Shown in pieces: positions 22,239-31,243 of a stretch of 40,292 nt of DNA (its first letter is position 1; each line of letters begins with the position of its first letter). Location: contig CAZUMW010000042.1 in the NCBI GenBank assembly GCA_964621615.1, forward strand, positions 1 to 40,292, given 5' to 3'. A program made the position numbers and the translations under genes. The stretch comes from CAZUMW01 sp964621615. GTDB lineage: Bacteria > Desulfobacterota > WTBG01 > CAIYCZ01 > CAIRTM01. The notes under the pieces were generated by a model that did not search any database, was not told the origin of the DNA, and saw only the letters and a program-made list of their open reading frames with translations.

Positions 22239-24710
22239 CTATTGCTCGGCCGGAGCTGCAGCCGCTGCTTTTTTCCTGCCGCCCCGGGCTTTTTTGCGCT
22301 CCTCCGCCAGAATTTTTCTGGTTTCGGCGACCTCTTCGGGCGTCACGGTTTTTCGAAGCGCTTCGATCTGTTCCATGACTTCCTTGAAGCGGCCGCCTTC
22401 GGCTGCGCTGATCCATTCCAGCTGCAGGCGCTCAGTGCGCAGGCCCAGCTTCTCCATCTTTTTCCACATGCGCTTCAGCCGCTTTTCGGTCCAGTGATTG
22501 GCGTCGATATAGTGACAGTCGCCGATGTGGCAGCCTGAGACCAGCACCACCGGCGCCCCCTGCTCGAAGGCATGCCACACAAAGTCCTCCCTCACGCGGC
22601 CTGAGCACATGGTACGGATGAGACGGGCATTGGCCGGGTACTGCAGCCGTGACACGCCGGCAAAATCCGCCCCGGCATAGGAACACCAGTTGCACGCAAA
22701 AACCACAATCCGGCTTATGGGGTCTTCAGCCAGGATGGCATCGATCTGGGCCGTCAGCTGGGCATCGGTAAAATGATGCATTTCGATGGCGTTGACGGGA
22801 CACTCGGCCGAACATGTGCCGCATCCCGCACAGGCTGCCGTGGTCACTTTGGCCGGCAGGCCCGAGCGTTTGTCGAACACAATGGCGTTGTACGGGCAGA
22901 CACGGGCGCAGATACCGCAGCGGGTACAGGCATCCGGGTTGATTTCTGCGGTGATCGACTCAACCGTCAGCTTCCCCGGGTTCATCAGCCGCACCGCGCG
23001 GGCGGCGGCGGCGGAGGCCTGGGTCACCGATTCCTTGATGTCTTTGGGACCTTCTGCGCATCCGCAGAAGAAAACACCGCGGGTCGCCGAGTCCACCGGC
23101 TGCAGCTTGGGATGGGCCTCCAGATAAAATCCGTCTGCGGTTTTCTGGAGCGCCATCATCTCCTGAAGCACGTTCATATCTTCCGGCGACTTCACGCCGG
23201 TGGCAAGCACAACCATCCCGGCGCGGTGCTTTTCAAGCTTGTTGGTGGCAGTGTTTTCCGCCATCAGGACCAGGTCCCGGGTTTTGGCATCCTCCTGAAC
23301 GGTTCCCGGCAGCCCCCGGATATAGCGGACCCCGAGCTGCTTGCTGCGCTGAAACAGGTCCTCAAAGCCCTTGCCGAATGCCCGGATGTCGATATAAAAG
23401 ACCTTGACGTCCATGTCCGGATAATGCTCTTTGAGCATAATGGTGCTTTTAATCGTGTTCATGCAGCAGATGTTGGAACAGTAGCGATGGCCGCTTCGCA
23501 CCGAGCGCGACCCGACACACTGGATAAAGGCCACCGAATCGGGTGCCTGATGGTCTGTGAACCGCAGTACCTCCCCGCCGGTCGGACCGCCGGCGTTGAT
23601 CAGGCGTTCAAACTCCATGCTGGTCACTACATTTTCGTACTTGCGATAGCTGTACTCGTCGAGCGCAGTGGGATCGTAGACCTCCATGCCTGTGGCGACC
23701 ACGATGGTCCCCACATCGAACTCCAGATGCTCATCGCTCATGTTGAAGTCGATGCAGTTTTTTTCGCACTTCTCGCGGCATTTGCCGCAGATGATGGGGT
23801 CGTGCCCCAGGCAGGCATCGATATCCACGACATAGGCCGACGGGATGGCCTGGGGAAACGGGGAATAGATGGCGCGGCGCGAGCTCAGCCCCATGTTGAA
23901 CTCATCCGGGAGCACCACCGGACACACCTCGACGCAGTCCCCGCAGGACGTGCATTCGTCTTCCCTGACATAGCGGGTTCGCTTCAGAACCCGTACGTGG
24001 AAGTTACCCACGTATCCGGTAACTTCCTTGACTTCACTTAACGTTAGCAGCGTTATATTTGGATGCCGACCGGCATCGGACATTTTAGGCCCGAGAATTC
24101 ATATCGAGCAGTCCATGGTCGGAAAGGTCTTGTCCAGCCGTGCCATAATGCCGCCGATGCTGGGCTCCTTTTCCACCAGCACAACCTGATATCCGGCATC
24201 GGCGAGATCGAGCGCCGCCTGAATGCCGGCGACCCCGCCGCCGATCACCAGTGATTTGCGCGCTACCGGTACCGTCAGCTCCTGGCGGGGCTGAAGCAGG
24301 CTGCAGCGGGCCACGCCGGAACGTATCAGGTCCCTGGCCTTTTGGGTGGCGCCCCCGCGGTCATCGGCATGAACCCAGGCACACTGCTCGCGCAGGTTGG
24401 CCATTTCCAGCAGATAGGGGCTCAGCCCGGCTTCCGCCAGGCACTGCCGAAAGGTCGGCTCGTGCAGCCGGGGGGAGCAGGAGCCCACGACCACGCGATT
24501 GATCCCCTGCTCGGCAATGTCCTTCCTGATCAGCTGCTGACCGGGTTCCGAGCACAGATAGGCATCGCTGCGCGACACCACCACGCCGGGAAGGGTTTCG
24601 GCATACTCGGCGACCGCCTGGCAGTCCACTGTGCCGGCAATGTTCAGCCCGCAGTGACAGACATATACGCCGATACGGATTTCATCGGTTTCGTTTTTTT
24701 GACTCATCAT
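22239..24710 (-). CDS. hdrA: HdrA-MvhD fusion, probable selenoprotein (in-frame UGA at codon 204)
   Basis: Conventional reading splits this into two frames (stop at 24101-24099; restart ATG at 24083), but the homology is continuous: FPTMDCSI-TGA-ILGPKMSDAG. Known HdrA has DCSxCILxPKM here, so TGA replaces the second cysteine. Read as Sec204, the protein has 823 residues from the ATG at 24710 (after AGAGAGGA). Domains: N-terminal IGVYVCHCGLNIAG; FAD site SLVIGGGVAGIQAALDLADA; cluster motif C253-x2-C256-x2-C259; a second cysteine group near CGKCREKCEKNC; two ferredoxin clusters from C595 (CTRCGICARVCP, CAGCGTCSAECP); then an MvhD domain from about 670 (VFACNWCSYAGADFAGVSRL). It ends in a Lys/Ala tail. 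HdrA carries the bifurcating FAD. It is the last gene of the operon. Confidence 0.85.
24062..24101 (-). promoter_or_regulatory. Sec UGA codon and bacterial-type SECIS hairpin in hdrA
   Basis: On the minus strand the TGA occupies 24101-24099. After 21 nt follows GATGCC-GGTC-GGCATC (24077-24062), a perfect 6-bp stem with a GGUC loop. Bacterial SECIS elements lie within the coding region shortly after the UGA and present a GU-containing apical loop to SelB; the E. coli fdhF element also shows GGUC. The hairpin and spacing are seen directly; SelB binding is inferred. Confidence 0.75.
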
Positions 24711-24830
24711 TTTTTGATCCTCTCTTGAATTCACCTCAACACGGTCGGTTGCTGCCCTAACGCTGCAGAAAACGCATGCAGCGCCGGAATGTACTTACGC
24801 AGTCATTGCCGGGACTGGCAGCCGTCGCGC

Positions 24831-25991
24831 TCACCCGGTCCACTCGATCCCTTCGGCCAGAATTCCGGTCAGATCCCGGATCTCCACATTGGTCTTTCCG
24901 CTGCGCATGGGGTCCCGAAGGGCGCAGGTCAAATGAATCATGCACTTCGGGCAGGCCGTCACCAGCAGATCGGCCCCGGTTTCGCCCACCTCGCGCAGGC
25001 GCTGGACCTGAATGCGCTTGCTGTAGGCATCGCAATTGATAAACCCGTTGTTGCCGCAGCAGATCGCTCCCCGGCCCGAATTTTCCATCTCACGCAGCTC
25101 AAGCTCCGGCACCTGCCTCATCAGATAGCGCGGGGCCTCGTAGCATCCGCTGCCCCGGCCCAGCCTGCAGGGATCCTGGTAGGTCGCCCGCCGCGCAAGC
25201 GGCTTGAAGGCTTTTCCGCCCTTGCGCACCTCTTTTGCCAGGAGCTCAATCAGGAGGGTCACCTTGAGATCCCATTCAGGAATCACCTGCGGCATGTAGG
25301 TTCCCAGCATGGTGTAGCACTCCGGACAGGAGACCACGAGCTCCTCGATGCCGGCTGCCTTGAATGACTCATAATTCAGGCGGCACAGGGTCTCGAAGTT
25401 TTCCCGGTCGCCGGTCCACAAAAGGTCATGGCCGCAGCAGCGCTCGTTTTTTAACAGTACCGGCTCGATGTCCAGAAAATTGAGCAGGCGGACGCTGTTG
25501 CGGGCAATGGACAGCGTGTCAACCTGAATGCCTGAAAAAAACACGTCAAAATAGGGCGCGCAGCCGGAAAAGTAGGCAACGGGGCCGCTGTCGGCGGTCC
25601 GCAGGTCTTCGGTCACCCAGCCAAGGCGGTTCTGCTTGAGCTCCGGGGACGTCATCATGCGCATCCAGGAATGCACGGCGCCGTCATGCGCCCGGTATCC
25701 CTTCAGCCCTTTGTCCCTGGCCAGCAGGGTCCGCATTTCCAGAATCACCTGACTGACCTTGACGCCCGACGGACAGCGCTCCTCACACAGCGAACAGGTC
25801 AGGCACTCCCAGACCGAGTTTTCGATGAACAGCTCATCGTCGCGCTCTGAAATCAGCTTCTGAGCCAGCAGTCGCGGGGAGTACTCCTTGCCGGTCAGCA
25901 TGCGCGGGCATGAGGCCGAGCACTTCCCGCACTCAAGGCACTGGTAAAGCGCATAGTCTTTGATCATTTTTTCAATGCGCACATTTTCCAT
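24831..25991 (-). CDS. HdrD-like (HdrC-HdrB fused) iron-sulfur protein with two CCG domains
   Basis: This 386-residue protein has an HdrC-like N terminus with two [4Fe-4S] motifs (CLECGKCSASCPRML, CLTCSLCEERCPSGV; residues about 18-75). It is followed by an HdrB-like part with two cysteine-rich CCG domains: CAPYFD...ERCCGHDLLWTG...CPECYTM and CRLGRGSGCYE...AICCGNNGFIN...CPKCMIH. In HdrB/HdrD these domains bind noncubane clusters that reduce disulfides; in relatives they serve other thiol or electron carriers. It starts 2 nt after the mvhD stop and comes before hdrA, so it is the natural partner of the HdrA flavoprotein. The substrate cannot be read from the sequence; in sulfate reducers it may be a DsrC-type or another thiol carrier. 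Confidence 0.87.
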   Translation of the reverse strand: MENVRIEKMIKDYALYQCLECGKCSASCPRMLTGKEYSPRLLAQKLISERDDELFIENSVWECLTCSLCEERCPSGVKVSQVILEMRTLLARDKGLKGYRAHDGAVHSWMRMMTSPELKQNRLGWVTEDLRTADSGPVAYFSGCAPYFDVFFSGIQVDTLSIARNSVRLLNFLDIEPVLLKNERCCGHDLLWTGDRENFETLCRLNYESFKAAGIEELVVSCPECYTMLGTYMPQVIPEWDLKVTLLIELLAKEVRKGGKAFKPLARRATYQDPCRLGRGSGCYEAPRYLMRQVPELELREMENSGRGAICCGNNGFINCDAYSKRIQVQRLREVGETGADLLVTACPKCMIHLTCALRDPMRSGKTNVEIRDLTGILAEGIEWTG

Positions 25992-25993
25992 AT

Positions 25994-26419
25994 CTAAGAG
26001 GCCTCCCGTTCCTGACGGGGCTTGGCCGGATTAGCTCCCATTTTTTTAATGCTCTCGGCAAAGGACCACAGCGAATCGGCCATCGCTTCCTTTTCGTGCG
26101 CCTGAAAGCTGTGCTCCACCAGCCGTTCCTGATCAATGCCCAGAAGATCAAGCAGCGAGCGCACCATCGCCACATTTGCATGGCCGACTTCCGGCCCGGG
26201 GCCGTAGCGGCAGTCTTCATCTTTGCATTCCAGCAGAATGACGCCGTCGGCGCCGTGTTCAAAGGCCTTCAGGATAAGGGCCTGATTGATCCTGCCGATA
26301 CACATGACGCGGATAATGCGCAGGTTCGGCGGCAGCTCCAGCCCGGCCTTTCCGGCGGCGTTCAGACAGGACCACGGGCTCCAGTTGCAGCAAATGCCCA
26401 GCAGGTTCGGTCTCTTCAT
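25994..26419 (-). CDS. mvhD: MvhD-like electron-transfer subunit
   Basis: This 141-residue protein has the MvhD/FlpD pattern: ICCNWSPWSCLNAAGKAG, RIIRVMCIGRINQALILKAF, EHGADGVILLECKDEDCRYG and a helical C-terminal end. Its cysteines bind a [2Fe-2S] cluster that links an electron donor to HdrA in Hdr complexes. A second MvhD domain is fused to the C terminus of HdrA in this operon, so two versions are present. The ATG shares one base with the TAA of the upstream gene, which indicates translational coupling. Confidence 0.87.
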   Translation of the reverse strand: MKRPNLLGICCNWSPWSCLNAAGKAGLELPPNLRIIRVMCIGRINQALILKAFEHGADGVILLECKDEDCRYGPGPEVGHANVAMVRSLLDLLGIDQERLVEHSFQAHEKEAMADSLWSFAESIKKMGANPAKPRQEREAS

Positions 26420-29400
26420 TACTCCTTTCCTCCCGTCATGGCATCGGTCACCAGCGCCTCCAGCACCCGGTTTGAGAAATAGGGCATATCCAGTGCCATA
26501 ACCGGACAGCGCCCCACACAGGCGCCGCAGCCGACACAGTTATGACGAACGACCTCGGCCGTGTAAATACCCGCCACGCCGGGCACCAGCGAGATGGCGT
26601 TAAAAGGGCATATTTCTTCGCAGCGCCCGCACCCCCGGCACCGCTCCGGGTCAACCTGCGGGCTCAGCATGTGGTCCTTCAGAAACGCTTCCGCCGCGCC
26701 GCGTGCGACCTGGGCCGCCAGCGCTGCGCCGGCCTCGAACTCGCGGACCCGGTCCAGCGTTTGCGGCTGAACGCGGAAAAGCCCGGCCTGCGGGGTGTGA
26801 AAAAAGGCGAAATCATACCGGTAAAGCTTTTTCAGCCCGTCGGTATTTTCATCCAGCGCCAGCGACAAAACGGACGCATCGACCAGACAGACGATATCGG
26901 CCCGCCAGCGGCGGTTCGCATCCCCCTCCCGGGCCAGTATGGTGAAATCCCCCATGTGACCGCGGATATCCCGGATGGCGGCGCTTTCGACGTGGATGAT
27001 TTTCCGCCCCTCTTCGGGGGGCGGCAGGGGGTGCGGGCGTCCGTCGTGCTCCTGCCCGTCCACCCGGGGGTTGTGCACCAGGCGAACGCGGAATCCCTGA
27101 AGGTCCAGGTTCATGGCGCAGCTTCGGCCGATGTCTCCGCCGCCCAGAATAAGAACGTTTTTGCCGATCCGGGTCGTGCCCTGGGTAAGCGGCCCCATAT
27201 AGCGGGCGCGCAGAAAAGACGCCCGCAGCAGGTCCCGGGCTTTCTCAACAACGGCATCGTCGTCCATGTGATGCGCCGAAAGGTGGTCGCGCAGGTTGAT
27301 GGTCTCAAACCGGCTGCGCGGCAGCCCCAGGCGCTCAAACAGATGGATGCGTGCGCGGGTACGCTGATCGTTGCAGGAGTTGCACTGAAATTCCAGGGGG
27401 CAGCACACACAGGAGGCAAGAACCACGCGGGTCAGCCCTTTTCGTTTCATCGTCTCGGCAATGAGGTCGGCGCCGCGGGGATGACAGGCGGAAACAATCA
27501 GCTCGCTGTGGACAACCCCGGGGGCGCGCTCGAAAAGCTTCTGCACCCGCTCAAGCGCACTGCGGGACGCCATCGTATCATTGCAGGTGCACAGGAAAAA
27601 ACCGATTCTGACCTCGTCGCTCATATCCTGCACGTCCTTTTCATACGGCACCGCCGGCGCGCGCAGCCGCGAGGCCGCCGCCATGGCCCTGCCGGCGGCA
27701 ACGCTGCCGGAAATCATAACATCCATCAGATCGTGCTGCAGGTCGACAACCCTGTGCACGTCTGCATCCTCCTGCAGCAGGGAGGCGTCGGGCAGCTCGC
27801 TTTCATCGGCGACGATAACGCTGGGACAGCTCAGCGTGAGCTGTTTCGGCATGCTGAAATGGTTGATGGCGCCGATCTGCTCGCAGGCTTCCTCACATGC
27901 CCGGCACTCACAGCAGACGCTGCATTGCAGACAGCGCCGGGCTTCGGCCACAGCCTGTTCCTCGGTCAGGCCCATATCTACTTCATCAAAATCCTTGCAG
28001 CGCACGCGCGGCAGCCGCTGCGGAACGTCGGGGCGCCGGCGGCTCAAAAGGCTGTCCGGAACGGGGTCATACTCACCGACCCCCCGGGAGTCTTCCGTGA
28101 TCGTTTCAAAAGGAGACGGCTCGCCGCTGACATAGGTCAGAATGCATCCGGCCGCAGCCCTGCCGGCAGCCATGGCCTCCACGACGGTCGACGGGCCGCT
28201 GGCGACATCCCCGGCAGCAAAAACACCTGTGCGGGAAGTCTCGAACTGCTCGCCGATCAACGCGCGGCCGTCGCCGCCGGTCTCGATTTCATCATCCAGC
28301 CCGCTCTCGGTAAGGCGCGGGCGCTGTCCGATGGACACGATCACGCTGTCGGCCTCTACCGCGAAGGTTTCGTCGGAATCATACTCGATCGCCATTTTGC
28401 CCCCGGGAGCGATCTGCCAGCGGGCCCGGCGGCAGACAACCCGCTCTACCGAACCGCTTCCTTCAAAGGCAACCGGCGCAGCCCCCAGCTCGAAGACAAC
28501 GCCCTCTTCCCGCGCTTCGCGGACCTCGCGCGGGTGGGCAGGCATTTGATCCTCGCTCTCGATACCGATCACGGTCACCGACTCAGCCCCCAGGCGCAGG
28601 GCCGTCCGGGCGGCATCCATGGCCGAGTTGCCGGCGCCGATTACGGCTGTCCGGCGGCCGGCCCGGCCTTTTCCGTTTAAATTGACGTCGCGCAGAAACG
28701 ACATGCAGCCAACCACCCCTGCGAGGTCCTCGCCGGGAAGATTCAGCCGGATATCGCTATGGGTGCCGCAGGCAATCAGAACGGCCGCGTACCCGTCGGA
28801 AAGCAGGGCGGCAGCCGAAGATGCGGTCACGCCGGTCCGGATTTCCACGCCGGAGCCTTCAATGGCCTGGATTTCAACATCCAGCACCGGGCGCGGCAGG
28901 CGGAATGCGTTGATGCCCGCCCGAAGCATTCCCCCGGCCTGCGGCAGGGATTCAAATACCGTGACCCGGAATCCCAGCTGATTCAGATAATGGGCGGCGG
29001 TCAGGCCGGCCGGTCCCGACCCGATGACGGCAATGCGCTCAGCGCGCCGCGGCACCGCCGGCACCGCCGGGCGCGGAGGCCCCGAAGCGGCTTCATAATC
29101 GGCCAGAAACCGTTTAATATCCCGGATCGCCACCGGCTCTTCAATTTCGCCCCGGCGACAGTCTGCCTCGCAGGGATGGTGGCATACACGGCCGCAGATG
29201 CCGGGAAGCGGGTTGGCCTCGCGCACAATAGCCAGGGCTTCCTCAAAGCGGGATGCCGCCGTCAGGGCGATATAGGCCTGGGCGTTTACCCCCAGCGGGC
29301 AGGCAACCCGGCAGGCGCCCACTTTTCGCTTGTCCAGAACCAGCGCCCGGGTCGGGCACTGCGTCGGCCGGCGCTTGAGCGGCGGCTGATCGCTGCTGTC

Positions 29401-29772
29401 GAGCGGACACAGCTCCATACACTTGCCGCAGCCGGTACACAGGTCGTAATCGATATAGGCCGGGGCCTGGTATACCGTCACCGCAAAGCCGCCTGATTTC
29501 TTTTCGATGGCGCTGATCCGCGCCTGCGGCAGGGCTGTCATCAGCGGATGGCGGGTGACCCGCAGGTACAGCGGACGGAATTGAAAGTCCAGATCCTCGG
29601 GCCATTCCGCGGGAGTCTCTGCGCCCCGGGAGAGCTCCAGGAAATGGGGGCTGTCCGTCACCCAGGTCACCGGTATGCCCGATTGCAGCATATCCTCGGC
29701 CAGCTTCAGGGAGCCGTACCCCGCCCCGATGAGCAGTACGGTCTCATGCAGGTTGTTTTTTTTTGGCGTCAT
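26419..29772 (-). CDS. Giant FAD/Fe-S oxidoreductase: GltD-like core fused to HdrA-like ends
   Basis: This is a 1117-residue fusion. Approximate order: an N-terminal Rossmann segment (VLLIGAGYGSLKLAEDML); a ferredoxin motif near 115 (CTGCGKCMELCP); a GltD/NfnB-type Fe-S domain at 150-240 (GICGRVCHHPCEADCRRGEI); an FAD site near 250 (IAVIGSGPAGLTAAHYL); an NAD(P)H site near 377 (TAVIGAGNSAMDAARTALRL); a cysteine block near 620 (CLQCSVCCECRACEEACEQI); an HdrA/MvhD-like segment near 724 (RIGFFLCTCNDTM, later CVCCPLEFQCNSC); another Rossmann site near 870; and two C-terminal ferredoxin clusters from about 1045 (CRGCGRCEEICP, CVGCGACVGRCP). It should move electrons between NAD(P)H, ferredoxin and the Hdr proteins. 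It overlaps korC by 4 bp and mvhD by 1 bp. Confidence 0.85.
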   Translation of the reverse strand: MTPKKNNLHETVLLIGAGYGSLKLAEDMLQSGIPVTWVTDSPHFLELSRGAETPAEWPEDLDFQFRPLYLRVTRHPLMTALPQARISAIEKKSGGFAVTVYQAPAYIDYDLCTGCGKCMELCPLDSSDQPPLKRRPTQCPTRALVLDKRKVGACRVACPLGVNAQAYIALTAASRFEEALAIVREANPLPGICGRVCHHPCEADCRRGEIEEPVAIRDIKRFLADYEAASGPPRPAVPAVPRRAERIAVIGSGPAGLTAAHYLNQLGFRVTVFESLPQAGGMLRAGINAFRLPRPVLDVEIQAIEGSGVEIRTGVTASSAAALLSDGYAAVLIACGTHSDIRLNLPGEDLAGVVGCMSFLRDVNLNGKGRAGRRTAVIGAGNSAMDAARTALRLGAESVTVIGIESEDQMPAHPREVREAREEGVVFELGAAPVAFEGSGSVERVVCRRARWQIAPGGKMAIEYDSDETFAVEADSVIVSIGQRPRLTESGLDDEIETGGDGRALIGEQFETSRTGVFAAGDVASGPSTVVEAMAAGRAAAGCILTYVSGEPSPFETITEDSRGVGEYDPVPDSLLSRRRPDVPQRLPRVRCKDFDEVDMGLTEEQAVAEARRCLQCSVCCECRACEEACEQIGAINHFSMPKQLTLSCPSVIVADESELPDASLLQEDADVHRVVDLQHDLMDVMISGSVAAGRAMAAASRLRAPAVPYEKDVQDMSDEVRIGFFLCTCNDTMASRSALERVQKLFERAPGVVHSELIVSACHPRGADLIAETMKRKGLTRVVLASCVCCPLEFQCNSCNDQRTRARIHLFERLGLPRSRFETINLRDHLSAHHMDDDAVVEKARDLLRASFLRARYMGPLTQGTTRIGKNVLILGGGDIGRSCAMNLDLQGFRVRLVHNPRVDGQEHDGRPHPLPPPEEGRKIIHVESAAIRDIRGHMGDFTILAREGDANRRWRADIVCLVDASVLSLALDENTDGLKKLYRYDFAFFHTPQAGLFRVQPQTLDRVREFEAGAALAAQVARGAAEAFLKDHMLSPQVDPERCRGCGRCEEICPFNAISLVPGVAGIYTAEVVRHNCVGCGACVGRCPVMALDMPYFSNRVLEALVTDAMTGGKE

Positions 29773-30341
29773 GTCGATGGCTGCTCCTGACGGGCGCGGG
29801 CCTTTAATATTTCTCCGCCGTACTCCCGCCCGCGGTCAAACGCGGCCGAATTTTTTTCAACGGTTTTGGGCGGTACCGATTTCAATACGGCATTTTTCAG
29901 AGAGTCCGGCGTTACCAGCTCGCACACAGCAGACACAAAGCCGAGCATCACGATGTTGGCCATCATTTTGTTGCCCATCTCTTCGGCAAACCTGGTCGCC
30001 GGGATGTTGTAGGCCGTCCAGTCGTCCGGCACTGCCTCCGGATTCACCAGATCGGTGTCCCAGATAATGGTTCCGCCGGCCGTCAGCTGGTCGCAGTTTT
30101 TCTGAAACCCTGCCTGACTCATGCAGATCATGACCTGCGGGTGTTCCACGTAGGGAAACAGAATCGGTTCCTCGCTGATCACCACCTGTGAGGAGCAGGA
30201 GCCGCCGCGGGCTTCCGGGCCGTAGGACTGGGTCATGGTGGCGTGCTTTTCATCGTAAATGGTTGCCGCCATGCCGAGAATATTGCCGGTCAGCACTATG
30301 CCCTGACCGCCGAAGCCAGTAATAAGTATCTCTTTTTCCAT
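29769..30341 (-). CDS. korC: 2-oxoacid:ferredoxin oxidoreductase, gamma subunit
   Basis: I start this at the ATG at 30341 (MEKEILITGFGGQGIVLTGN), giving 190 residues; an upstream ATG at 30401 would overlap korB. G-F-G-G-Q-G and QSYGPEARGGSCSSQVVIS are the hallmarks of the gamma subunit (POR domain). This subunit forms part of the CoA/thiamine-diphosphate heterotetramer that decarboxylates 2-oxoacids oxidatively and reduces ferredoxin, or runs in reverse to fix CO2. It lies 5 nt after korB and overlaps the giant oxidoreductase gene by 4 bp, which ties the two activities together. Confidence 0.9.
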   Translation of the reverse strand: MEKEILITGFGGQGIVLTGNILGMAATIYDEKHATMTQSYGPEARGGSCSSQVVISEEPILFPYVEHPQVMICMSQAGFQKNCDQLTAGGTIIWDTDLVNPEAVPDDWTAYNIPATRFAEEMGNKMMANIVMLGFVSAVCELVTPDSLKNAVLKSVPPKTVEKNSAAFDRGREYGGEILKARARQEQPST

Positions 30342-30346
30342 GATGT

Positions 30347-31243
30347 CTATCCTGCTTCTAGTTCCGGGGGTAAGTGTTTTTGTCGCTCGAGGTTCGGCCA
30401 TTCGCCGAGCTGGCTGCTGTGAATCAGCTGGTAGTTATCGGTAAACGTCGGGCGCTCAATATCAACAAACTCACCGACCACGATATTTTCCCCGAAGTCA
30501 ATGGTGGCCTCGCCCGGGTCGATACCGTTTTTGATAACCGAGCGCTCATGATAAAATTTAACGATATCCAGCGCCTTTCTCATCCGGTTTCGCCGGCCGA
30601 AGGACGTCGGGCAGGCCGCCAGCACCTCGACAAAGGAAAAGCCCGGTTTCAGCATGGCCCGGGTAATCGATTCGGTAAGGCGGCGGATATGGATGCTGGT
30701 CCATCGCGACACGTACACCGCGCCGCAGGATGCCGCCAGGTGACAGAAGTTAAAAGGCTCTTCCGGGCTGCCGGAATGGCTGGTTGTGGTCTTTGCCCCG
30801 AAGGGCGTGCTTGGCGCCTGCTGACCGCCGGTCATGCCGTAGTTGAGGTTGTTCACACAAATCACCGTCAGGTCCATGTTGCGCCGGGCTGCATGAATAA
30901 AATGGTTGCCGCCGATGGCAACCAGGTCCCCGTCGCCGGACGCCACCAGGACCGCTCCCTGGGGGCGGGCAAGCTTGAGCCCCGTGGCAAAGGGGATCGC
31001 CCGGCCGTGGGTCGTATGATAGGAGTCGACCTTGATGTAGCCGGCCATGCGGCCGGTACAGCCGATTCCCGAGACCATGGCAACATCGTCGAGGGCATAT
31101 TCAGATGTGCGGATGGCAGCCAGCACACAGCTGAACACCGTACCGATTCCGCAGCCCGAGCACCAGATGTGCGGAATCCGCTCGCTGCGAAGGAGCTCCT
31201 CCTGGGGGTGCTGCATGCAGGGTGCTGTATTTATCGTTGTCAT
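30347..31243 (-). CDS. korB: 2-oxoacid:ferredoxin oxidoreductase, beta subunit (TPP-binding)
   Basis: This 298-residue protein has HIWCSGCGIGTVFSCVLAAI near the N terminus and the thiamine-diphosphate motif GDGDLVAIGGNHFIHAARRN, later VCVNNLNYGMTGGQQAPSTP-like (IICVNNLNYGMTGGQ region). YHTTHGRAIPFATGLKLA is also typical. With KorA it forms the catalytic core. The KorB type, without the extra C-terminal domain of pyruvate enzymes, and the separate small ferredoxin subunit point to 2-oxoglutarate or a branched-chain 2-oxoacid as substrate. The ATG overlaps the korA stop by 4 bp. Confidence 0.92.
   Translation of the reverse strand: MTTINTAPCMQHPQEELLRSERIPHIWCSGCGIGTVFSCVLAAIRTSEYALDDVAMVSGIGCTGRMAGYIKVDSYHTTHGRAIPFATGLKLARPQGAVLVASGDGDLVAIGGNHFIHAARRNMDLTVICVNNLNYGMTGGQQAPSTPFGAKTTTSHSGSPEEPFNFCHLAASCGAVYVSRWTSIHIRRLTESITRAMLKPGFSFVEVLAACPTSFGRRNRMRKALDIVKFYHERSVIKNGIDPGEATIDFGENIVVGEFVDIERPTFTDNYQLIHSSQLGEWPNLERQKHLPPELEAG

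Noticed and set aside
22773..24041. 422-codon plus-strand frame opposite hdrA
   Set aside because: This is an antisense shadow of HdrA with no recognisable motif. The same applies to 30374-31543 and 28759-29496.
26542..28680. 712-codon plus-strand frame opposite the giant oxidoreductase
   Set aside because: It is antisense to a gene with clear cofactor motifs. G+C-rich codons on the coding strand keep the opposite frame open. No ribosome binding site or domain is seen.
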